From the NCBI GenBank assembly GCA_023392205.1, contig JAEVZN010000217.1, forward strand, positions 1 through 6,867: a DNA stretch of 6,867 bases, in the 5' to 3' direction. Positions 1 to 6,128 of this stretch are shown here, piece by piece; position 1 is the first letter of the stretch, and each line of letters starts with the position of its first letter. The notes beneath the pieces are model-generated. The model had not been told where the DNA came from, searched no databases, and worked only from the letters and a program-made list of their open reading frames with translations. The translations under genes were made by a program, and so were the position numbers. The stretch comes from Pseudomonadota bacterium (GTDB lineage: Bacteria > Pseudomonadota > Alphaproteobacteria > Rhizobiales > Xanthobacteraceae).

Positions 1-99
1 CACAAATTACTTCGTCAATGCAGGATACGCTTCCGTCAAAACATGAACCGCTCTAGTATCAGCCGGTGTGGTTAAGCGCGCTGATTGTAGGTGTGTGCG

Positions 100-1362
100 A
101 TGTCCACCCTTACTCGCCGAGAATTATACGATCTGGTGTGGTCGACTCCGATGGTCAAACTCGCCGAGCAGTTCGGCCTTTCGGATGTCGGCCTGACAAA
201 GATTTGCGACCGACACCGAGTGCCCACGCCGCCACGCGGTTATTGGGCAAAGAAGGAAGCCGGAAAGCAGGTTAAGCAGCCCCTGTTTGCCGAAGCTGCC
301 GATCCAATTTTGAATCGGATCGAGATTACCGCAAGTCGGGATCGGCTTCCCGAACCGGTCCGCAAAATTCTTGATCAACGTCGGGCTGAGCGAAAGCAGC
401 TGCGTGCCGCTCGACCGAAAGCGGTCATGCAGCCAGCTCCGTTTACGCCGGTTGCCGAGCCGCATCCGGCAATCCGCGCGACCGCCAAGTCGCTTCGATC
501 TGCAAAGCCAAAGGCTGACATAGTTGCGGCAATTGGGCCAGGGCTGTGTGGCATTTCGGTCGGTATCGATAGTGTCGAGCGGATCATTTTCGTACTCGAT
601 CGGTTAGCACGTGCATGTGAGGCACGTCATCTTTCATTCGCCCCTGAAAACAATCGCATGTCGGTTGCTGTTGAAAAGGACAGCGTCACATTCGAAATCA
701 AGGAAAGGACGAAACAGGTCCCCCATGTGCTGACCGACGCCGAGATTGCAGCCGAAGAGCGTCGTCGGAAGCAACTTGAGCGACCGAACTATGGCCTTAG
801 CCGCTGGGACGATTTTGAGGCCTTTGCTCCACGGCCGCCCGAATTCGACACTGCAAGAACGGGCGCGTTTGGTCTCGAAATTCACGGCTGGGGCAGCGGG
901 TTGAGACGATCGTGGTGGGACGGAAAAACTCAAACCCTGGAAACGATGATCGATCAAATCGTGGATGGATTTGAGGCGCATATCGCTGCTGCAAAACATC
1001 GACGTGAGCAGAACGAACGCGCCGAAGCTGAGCGTCAGGAACTTGCTCGGCGCCGTGGCTTGGTGAAGGCCCGCCGGGATCGCGAGAGCAATCGTAAATC
1101 GCTAATTAGCAAGCTGATGAGAACTGAACGGCAGGCCGCGCAGTTGCGAGACTGGATCTCATCTTACGAGCGCCGTTCGAGAGCTGAACCCAATGCCGAA
1201 CTCCTACGCATGATGGGCTGGGCACGTGACAGGCTCAGTTCCCTCGAGGCGATCATTGATCCAGGAAAGGTTGCGACCGAGCTGCGTGAACGGAAGCTTT
1301 TTCCCGAGGTTGATGAGCTTCATGATCCGCTAGGTGACCCACCTGAATCGCGATGGTGGTGA
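100..1362 (+). CDS. Conserved protein of unknown function with N-terminal HTH-like segment and helical C-terminal half
   Basis: Function unknown. I take the ATG at 100 (420 residues) rather than the in-frame GTG at 91, because the AGGTG at 89-93 sits at a usable ribosome-binding distance from the ATG and MSTLTRRELYDLVW looks like a natural start. Residues about 3-35 (RRELYDLVW, then VKLAEQFGLSDVGLTKICDR) have the helix-turn-helix pattern of a DNA-binding segment, followed by the sharply conserved-looking VPTPPRGYWAKKEAGK. From memory this N-terminus recurs in uncharacterised proteobacterial proteins. The C-terminal half, roughly residues 290-380, is very rich in Arg, Glu, Ala and Lys and is probably coiled coil. 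The protein ends in SRWW. There is no signal peptide or membrane segment, so it is probably cytoplasmic. The next gene starts 151 bases downstream on the same strand. A DNA-binding role is inference only. Confidence 0.85.
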   Translation: MSTLTRRELYDLVWSTPMVKLAEQFGLSDVGLTKICDRHRVPTPPRGYWAKKEAGKQVKQPLFAEAADPILNRIEITASRDRLPEPVRKILDQRRAERKQLRAARPKAVMQPAPFTPVAEPHPAIRATAKSLRSAKPKADIVAAIGPGLCGISVGIDSVERIIFVLDRLARACEARHLSFAPENNRMSVAVEKDSVTFEIKERTKQVPHVLTDAEIAAEERRRKQLERPNYGLSRWDDFEAFAPRPPEFDTARTGAFGLEIHGWGSGLRRSWWDGKTQTLETMIDQIVDGFEAHIAAAKHRREQNERAEAERQELARRRGLVKARRDRESNRKSLISKLMRTERQAAQLRDWISSYERRSRAEPNAELLRMMGWARDRLSSLEAIIDPGKVATELRERKLFPEVDELHDPLGDPPESRWW

Positions 1363-1501
1363 AATCTGCTGGACGGACCGCGATCTGCACGTTCGACCTA
1401 AAGTCTCTTTCACGAGAAGGGATGTGATCAACGAGACGACTGCCCCCGACGTTGACGATACGCTCAGTATTGGAGCAAACCCTGAGACCTGCTGAACGCA
1501 G

Positions 1502-1507
1502 AGGGAG
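1502..1507 (+). promoter_or_regulatory. Ribosome binding site of the GreA-like gene
   Basis: AGGGAG lies six bases before the TTG at 1514. It supports TTG as the original start codon of the GreA-like frame, even though that frame is stopped at codon 8. The first codons read MSVAFTK, which matches my memory of how this small Gre-family group begins. Confidence 0.6.
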
Positions 1508-1513
1508 TCTATA

Positions 1514-1996
1514 TTGAGCGTTGCCTTCACGAAGTAAGAAAGTTTCGAGACGGCATCGGAAACGGTTCTGCCTGACCGTCCGATTTCACCTCATCCGAAC
1601 CTCGTAACTGCTGCCGGGCTGGCGGCCCTGCAATCGCAACTTGATACGGCTCGCGAAGCGTATGAAGCCGCGCAGAAAGTGGAGGACGTGAATGAGCGGC
1701 GACGGCAAGCCGCAATCCCCTTGCGCGACATGCGCTATCTTGCCGAGCGAGTCCGAACCGCGCAGGTTGTCGCCGATCCGGTTTCAGCCGACAGCATTGC
1801 CTTCGGCAGTACGGTGACCTTTAGTCGCGCCGATGGACGCGTGCAAACCTTTCGGATCGTGGGAGAAGACGAAGCAGATCCCAAGGTGGGTTCGATTTCC
1901 TACGTCTCTCCAATCGCACGATTGCTGCTGGGCAAGGCGGTTGGAGATGAAGTCGGAGCGCCGGGACAAATTCTGGAGGTTATAGCGATCGTGTGA
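1514..1996 (+). pseudogene. GreA/GreB-family transcription elongation factor homologue interrupted by an in-frame stop at codon 8
   Basis: Read from TTG 1514 in one frame the product is MSVAFTK, a TAA stop (1535-1537), then ESFETASETVLPDRPISPHPN and on without further stops to TGA at 1994-1996, 160 codons in all. The later part (about residues 80-160) is a clear Gre C-terminal FKBP-like domain: FGSTVTF, FRIVGEDEADPK, ISYVSPIARLLLGKAVGDEV. Gre factors bind the RNA polymerase secondary channel and rescue backtracked complexes. The helical N-terminal part (QLDTAREAYEAAQKVEDVNE) is short, and I see no equivalent of the GDLKENAEY acidic tip of E. coli GreA, so cleavage stimulation is doubtful even for an intact copy. 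A single G-to-T change (GAA to TAA) would explain the stop. A shorter product from GTG 1679 (105 residues) or GTG 1688 would keep the C-terminal domain but lose much of the coiled coil. Sequencing error is possible. Confidence 0.75.
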
Positions 1997-2399
1997 TCCG
2001 CTCGCGGCCGTCGCGGGCCCAGAAGAAAATGCCGCGGGCCGTGTTCATCCGCCTATTTGTATTTGTGCGTGCTGCGATCTCAGCATCACGCAACCGGACC
2101 ACCAAACCGGCAGACGGAGAATTTGGACATATTCCGCGGCAAACTCAGCGAAAACTCTCTCTGAAACAGGCGAGCGGAGAATACCGTAGCGCGAATATCT
2201 CAATGACTTCCGAGGCTTCGCGGCGAATGATTAAAACGAGAAAAGTCGTTGTATATCAATGGCTTATGCGTGGCGGAGGGAGAGGAACTGCCAGCCAACA
2301 TTCTCCCAATTTGTAGACGGCATCCCGGTGAGCGAGACAAACTGGCATCCAACTGCCGGAGAAGAGTTGACAGAGAAGGCGTGGGTGTCGAGCATCTGT
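1997..2399. other. Stretch without a convincing gene
   Basis: This stretch lies between the Gre-like frame and the IS21 remnant. Open frames exist on both strands but have no recognisable family, no good ribosome binding site and low-complexity, Arg/Ser-rich translations. An 8-base direct repeat, CGCGGGCC, occurs at 2012-2019 and 2033-2040. I see no terminator with a T tract and no RNA gene. It may be decayed insertion or island DNA, given the adjoining IS remnant. Confidence 0.5.
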
Positions 2400-2480
2400 C
2401 CTGACCATCACTGGGACATCGTCGAAACCGGAAACGACAGCTGGCGATTCAAAGGCCGCGATGACGATCAAACAACCCGC
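2400..2480 (+). pseudogene. istB: Fragment of istB, the IS21 helper ATPase (C-terminus)
   Basis: The frame translates to PDHHWDIVETGNDSWRFKGR, which I recognise as the end of IstB-type proteins (usual form LTHHCDIVETGNDSWRFK). The AAA+ ATPase core with Walker motifs is absent. The bases CTGACCATCAC at 2401-2411 look like CTGACCCATCAC with one C lost, which would shift the frame there. IstB normally assists the IstA transposase; this piece cannot. The open frame around it (2259-2774) runs through the IS end into unrelated DNA and is not a real gene. Confidence 0.6.
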
Positions 2481-2552
2481 GCTCGCGCCCTCTCCGCAAC
2501 CTTGGCCAGCTCCGACGGCGCGAACGCTATCGCCAAAACCCGCCGCTCAAGA

Positions 2553-2600
2553 GTCACACTTGGACGCCGATGCGGGGTCAATATTGCGCGCCGATTGACA
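2553..2600 (+). repeat. Two tandem IS21-type terminal repeats (transposase-binding sites)
   Basis: GTCACACTTGGACGCCGAT (2553-2571) and GTCAATATTGCGCGCCGAT (2577-2595) match at 14 of 19 positions by my count and start 24 bases apart. The second runs into TGACA, the outer tip of the element at 2600. Such multiple directly repeated sites inside each end are typical of IS21-family elements. The mismatches suggest an old, drifting copy. Confidence 0.65.
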
Positions 2601-2717
2601 GCCTCAGCATCTAAAACACTTCGCTTTCGGTCGCCGATAGCGCGCACTGGTGCGATCTTCGCGGTAGTTTTTTGGGCGACGCCCCGCTTCCAGGAGCTTT
2701 GGCGGGAACGAAAGCGG

Positions 2718-4025
2718 TCACCTCTCCCGGAAGGCGCGGTTCATCTGATCGGTGAACGGTTTGGCCAAAAATGACAGGGCTGTGCGCTCCTGTGTCGACA
2801 CATAGACTTCGGCTGGCATACCTGGCACCAGTCGCACACCCCCGAGATAGTCCATTCCCTCTTCGAGTATTCTGATCTGTGCGAAATAATACTCCTGACC
2901 GCTGACCGGATCGCGCGCTGAAGCCGGAGATACCATCGCGACCCTGCCGTGCAATTCCGGCGTGGTGTTGCGGTTAAACGCGGTGAGTCGAATGCGTGCC
3001 GGCTGGCCTTCGCGCACCTGATCGATATCGACGGGAGAAATCTTCACTTCGACTCTCAGTTCGGCATTCTCCGGTACAATCGTTGCAATCTTCGCCGCCG
3101 GAGTGGTGACGCCGCCAACGGTGTGAACGAACAATTCATTGACATAACCTGAAACCGGCGCACGGATTTCGGTGCGATCCAACCGGTCCTCGACCGCGAC
3201 CTTGCGTTCCCGCAATTCCGATATCCGCGCCTCCACGCCGCGCAACTCACGTTGCGCTTCGGTGCTCGCCGTCTGGTCGATCGCGAGCACCTGCAGCTTT
3301 ATTTCACTGGCGCGGACCTTGGCGCGCGCAATGGAGGCGTCGATCTCGCCTCGCTCGCCCAAGAGCCGCGCCCATTCGCGATTGGCCGTATAGATGCGGC
3401 TGTAATCGACAATCTTCTTTTCGAATAATGCCAGAAGCTTTTCCCGCTCGGTCCCGACCAGTTCGATCTCCTCTTGCTTCGCCGCGCGCCGCGCCTCCAT
3501 CCCGCGAATTTCCTCGCCAGTCTGGTCGATGCTGAGATCCAGTTGCTCCTTGCGGCTGTCGCGGCCAACCTTGTTGCCGGTAAACAGATGGGTTTCCCCA
3601 TTGCGGATATCGCTCCACAGGACATCGTCGAGTTCGGACGGAAACTCAATCTTCTTGAGATCGTCCCGCTCCGCCAGCAATCTCGCTCTCCGACCAAGCA
3701 TTTCCATCAACTGGGCACGCACGATCAGTAATTCTGCCTTGATCTGAAGATCTTCCAGCGTGAGAAGAATCTGCCCCTCTTTCACAAAATCGCCCTGGCG
3801 GATCGAGATCGAACGCACGATGCCGCCATCGCGATGCTGGATTTCCTTCAGGTTTTGATCGACCTTCAGGGCGCCATGCGCGATCACCGCGCCTTCGAGC
3901 CGTGCCCAGACCGCCCAGGTCCCGCATCCGATCACCAGAAGCACAATCAACAGCCCGCCCGTGACGATGCGAGGTGCAATACGGAAGGCCTTTCCGGACA
4001 GGGATTCTGAGTTTTCCGTTTTCAT
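2718..4025 (-). CDS. HlyD/PrtE-family periplasmic adaptor of a type I secretion system
   Basis: This membrane fusion protein links the inner-membrane ABC exporter to an outer-membrane TolC-type channel. I chose ATG 4025 (435 residues, MKTENSESLSGKAFRIAPRI), preceded by GGGTGA; the upstream TTG at 4058 would add 11 residues but has no good ribosome binding site. Residues about 20-40 form the single membrane helix (IVTGGLLIVLLVIGCGTWAVW). The first lipoyl half follows (VDQNLKEIQHRDGGIVRSIS, GDFVKEGQILLTLED). A long Glu/Arg-rich alpha-hairpin spans about 90-280. The second lipoyl half has the HlyD-type motif RAPVSGYVNELFVHTVGG near residue 287, then a beta-barrel region and the end VPGMPAEVYVSTQERTALSFL with FTDQMNRAFRER, typical of the family. 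Length is normal. It is the last gene of the operon, 54 bases after the RTX gene. Its substrate is presumably that RTX protein. Confidence 0.93.
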   Translation of the reverse strand: MKTENSESLSGKAFRIAPRIVTGGLLIVLLVIGCGTWAVWARLEGAVIAHGALKVDQNLKEIQHRDGGIVRSISIRQGDFVKEGQILLTLEDLQIKAELLIVRAQLMEMLGRRARLLAERDDLKKIEFPSELDDVLWSDIRNGETHLFTGNKVGRDSRKEQLDLSIDQTGEEIRGMEARRAAKQEEIELVGTEREKLLALFEKKIVDYSRIYTANREWARLLGERGEIDASIARAKVRASEIKLQVLAIDQTASTEAQRELRGVEARISELRERKVAVEDRLDRTEIRAPVSGYVNELFVHTVGGVTTPAAKIATIVPENAELRVEVKISPVDIDQVREGQPARIRLTAFNRNTTPELHGRVAMVSPASARDPVSGQEYYFAQIRILEEGMDYLGGVRLVPGMPAEVYVSTQERTALSFLAKPFTDQMNRAFRER

Positions 4026-4079
4026 CGCTTCACCCACATATCCCGTAGCATCGGACAAGATGGATCAAACACCCGCACC

Positions 4080-6128
4080 TCAGACGATCGTGAAGGTCAG
4101 ACCGACGCTATGCTTGCCGTCGAGTTGAACCGAATACGTGTCCTCGACCCCATCACCGTTGACGTCGCGAACTTCGATGACCGTGATATCGCGCTCTTCC
4201 ATCTTGTCGAAGCGGATGCGGATAGGCCGTTCGTTGTCCTCGGGGGAATACACAAGTTTGAACGCATCATCGATCTCATCCAGAAAGTCTTCAAGGTCGC
4301 GATACTTCACCTCGAAATCGGCAATATAAAGCTTATCACCGATCGTAAAATCGGTGATCTTGCCGACGACGTTACTGCCCTTGCTCCCTTCGGGAAGCCT
4401 GAACTCGAAGGTATCGTTGCCGGCTCCGCCAGTCAGCTCGGTCAGCGATGCACCCCCGATCATGTGATCGTCACCCGCACCACCGATGATCGCCTCAAAT
4501 CCTGAAAACAAATCGCTTCCGATATCCGCGCCAAAGGCGGTCCCTTCCAACGCATTGATCGTCAGATTGGACAATGCTCCTGAGTAATCGAGCGTATCGA
4601 CTCCGCTGCCACCAAAATACTGATCGGCCTCGAAGCCAGTCGCGGCGATGACATAATCGTCGCCGTCGCCCGCATCGACAAAATCCTGCCCGGCGCCGTC
4701 CGAGATGATATCGTTGCCCGCTCCACCCTGAATGACATCGTCACCCGCGCCGCCGAAGAGAATGTCGTCGCCGGCTTCGCCGTAGAGCGTGTCGTTACCC
4801 TCATCGCCGTGGATGATATCGTTGCCCTCGCCGCCCCAAATCTGATCGTTTCCCTCACCGCCCATCAGTTCGTCATTACCGTGGCCGCCGAAAATCAGGT
4901 CATCGCCAGCCTCGCCGAAAATGATATCATTGCCGTCCTCGCCATAGAGTCGATCGTTTCCGCATCCACCGAAGATGATATCATTGCCGCGGCCGCCGAA
5001 CACAATGTCGTCACCGCAACCGGCAAAAATGACATCGTCGCCGTCGCCACCCACGATATGATCGTTGCCGGGACCGCCGGATACGACGTCATCGCCTGCG
5101 CTCGCATCGATATTGTCGTCACCCGCGCCTCCTTGGATCTCGTCATCAAACGGAGTTCCGAGAATATTGTCGTCCCGATCGGTTCCGATAATGATCCGCG
5201 GCGGCAGCACCATCATATAGGCGACCTGCTGAATGCTCGCGGCACCGTCCGAGATCGCATAGCTGAAGGTCACGTCGCCCAGTATTCCCGGAACGCCATC
5301 GAAGGTCCATCCGCCCTGCACCGGTGTCAGTGTGCCGCGCGATGCCTCAATACCGGCGATCGTCAGCGGATCCCCATCGGCGTCGGTCGCGCCAGCCAGA
5401 AGCACAGACACGGAAATGAAGTATCCGTGGAAGCCGATCATGTCCTGCAGACGCAGGGGGCCGTTGATCCGCGGCGCGCGGTTTGCGGCCGGACCCGGCA
5501 GGTCCGGCTCCGGATCGGGCGGCAATACAGGCGGATTGAATACGCCATCGTTGCCGGGATCGGTGCGCCCGTCGTCAATGCCGACTCCGGAGCCCTCTCC
5601 GCCACCGCCACTATTGCTTCCTGCTGTGTTGAACGTCGGGGCAATTGGGCGGATATTGTCATTCTGAGGGCTACCGCTGCCCAGTGGACCAAGCTGGGTG
5701 CCGAGCGCCACTCGACCGGCTGAACTGAATTCCAGGCCGGCCCAATCCGCAGGATCGAATTGCGGAATGAATGACGACGTATGGATGGTGTCGTCGTCGG
5801 GCTCGGGCTCCTCGCTGCTATTGTCGTTGTCGGGGCGCTGGTTCTCCGAAGTGTCTTGCTGAGCGCCGGCGGCAGTCTCTTCCTTCGCCATGGCGTGCTG
5901 AGAATTCTCTGGATGAACGGGCGTCGCTCCGTCCTCCGGCGCTTCTTCAGCTCGCCCCGCCGGCAGGAACGAGCTCAGATACAGTGCGATCGCAGCCAGC
6001 ACGCCAAGAATACCGAGCGGGCCCCGCGCCGACTTGTTACCTTCTTCAGCTTTCTGGTCGGCCCTGTATTCCTCGGGAACCGTACCGGGCTGCTTTTCCG
6101 GTTCGCGAAATGCCTGGACAGTGATCAT
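4080..6128 (-). CDS. RTX calcium-binding protein with cadherin-like domain, probable type I secretion substrate
   Basis: I start at ATG 6128, whose ATGA overlaps the stop of the ABC gene (translational coupling), giving 682 residues; GTG 6137 would add three. In order: a charged N-terminal segment (1-34); a predicted membrane helix at about 37-55 (LGILGVLAAIALYLSSFL) followed by PAGRAEEA; an acidic then Gly/Pro-rich linker to about 215; a cadherin-like domain at about 216-310 (NRAPRINGPL, ATDADGDPLTIAG, DVTFSYAISDGAAS); 20 RTX nonapeptides at 315-494; more degenerate repeats to about 576 (GGAGDDHMIGG, GGAGNDTFEF); and an acidic C-terminal region with a DVNGDGVED calcium loop at 655 and the hydrophobic end LTFTIV. 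RTX repeats bind calcium and fold outside the cell, and type I signals are usually C-terminal. The N-terminal helix and two cysteines in the repeats are unusual. The specific activity (adhesin, matrix protein, other) is unknown; no catalytic motif is visible. Confidence 0.9.
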   Translation of the reverse strand: MITVQAFREPEKQPGTVPEEYRADQKAEEGNKSARGPLGILGVLAAIALYLSSFLPAGRAEEAPEDGATPVHPENSQHAMAKEETAAGAQQDTSENQRPDNDNSSEEPEPDDDTIHTSSFIPQFDPADWAGLEFSSAGRVALGTQLGPLGSGSPQNDNIRPIAPTFNTAGSNSGGGGEGSGVGIDDGRTDPGNDGVFNPPVLPPDPEPDLPGPAANRAPRINGPLRLQDMIGFHGYFISVSVLLAGATDADGDPLTIAGIEASRGTLTPVQGGWTFDGVPGILGDVTFSYAISDGAASIQQVAYMMVLPPRIIIGTDRDDNILGTPFDDEIQGGAGDDNIDASAGDDVVSGGPGNDHIVGGDGDDVIFAGCGDDIVFGGRGNDIIFGGCGNDRLYGEDGNDIIFGEAGDDLIFGGHGNDELMGGEGNDQIWGGEGNDIIHGDEGNDTLYGEAGDDILFGGAGDDVIQGGAGNDIISDGAGQDFVDAGDGDDYVIAATGFEADQYFGGSGVDTLDYSGALSNLTINALEGTAFGADIGSDLFSGFEAIIGGAGDDHMIGGASLTELTGGAGNDTFEFRLPEGSKGSNVVGKITDFTIGDKLYIADFEVKYRDLEDFLDEIDDAFKLVYSPEDNERPIRIRFDKMEERDITVIEVRDVNGDGVEDTYSVQLDGKHSVGLTFTIV
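4647..5186 (-). repeat. Array of 20 RTX nonapeptide repeats (27-bp DNA period)
   Basis: Twenty nine-residue units follow one another with no break in register, from GTDRDDNIL and GTPFDDEIQ to DGAGQDFVD and AGDGDDYVI. Most fit GGxGxDxhx, where h is hydrophobic. Units 7 (AGCGDDIVF) and 9 (GGCGNDRLY) carry cysteine at the third position. Such arrays fold into a calcium-loaded parallel beta-roll with two units per turn. The DNA shows the same 27-base period, which keeps long antisense frames open. Confidence 0.95.
5199..5483 (-). other. Cadherin-like domain of the RTX protein
   Basis: Residues about 216-310 run from NRAPRINGPL to YMMVLPP. The pattern of NRAP at the start, ATDADGDPLTI in the middle and VTFSYAISDG near the end is that of cadherin-like tandem repeats common in bacterial surface and RTX proteins. 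Only one copy is present. The Asp-rich turn DADGD probably binds calcium. Confidence 0.7.

Larger units (their letters stand above)
2400..2600 (+). mobile_element. Right-end remnant of an IS21-family insertion sequence
   Basis: The segment carries a piece resembling the IstB C-terminus, followed by two directly repeated sites that end in GCGCGCCGATTGACA at 2600. The reverse complement of that end starts TGTCAATCGGCG, which from memory is a usual tip of IS21-family elements in rhizobia. IS21 elements carry istA and istB and have multiple terminal transposase-binding repeats. Here istA, most of istB and any left end are missing, so the remnant cannot move by itself. The left limit at about 2400 is only where recognisable similarity begins. 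Confidence 0.65.

Noticed and set aside
31..59. Possible promoter upstream of the first gene (TTCCGT, 17 bases, TAGTAT)
   Set aside because: The -10-like box matches only 4 of 6 bases and the -35-like box 2 of 6; too weak to call.
1692..1820. ATG at 1692 preceded by a good GGAGG, in another frame of the Gre-like gene
   Set aside because: The frame gives a short Pro/Ser-rich peptide unlike any family and lies inside the Gre coding frame.
1980..2048. Minus-strand frame giving MNTARGIFFWARDGRERITRSL
   Set aside because: It looks somewhat protein-like and the frame stays open further upstream, but it is very short, overlaps the Gre-like frame, and I recognise no family.
1993..2316. 107-codon plus-strand frame starting with GTG overlapping the Gre-like stop
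   Set aside because: Arg/Ser-rich low-complexity translation, no recognised domain and no ribosome binding site.
2670..2687. Possible terminator at TTTTTTGGGCGACGCCC after the adaptor gene
   Set aside because: The T tract precedes the short stem on the plus strand and reads as A on the minus strand, so it fits a terminator in neither direction.
2259..2774. 171-codon plus-strand frame
   Set aside because: Only the short IstB-like part is recognisable; the frame crosses the IS tip and overlaps the end of the adaptor gene, so it is a chance fusion.
4809..5723. 304-codon open frame on the plus strand opposite the RTX gene
   Set aside because: Its Val/Ala/Ile-rich periodic translation is the shadow of the 27-base RTX repeat on the other strand; no ribosome binding site or family.
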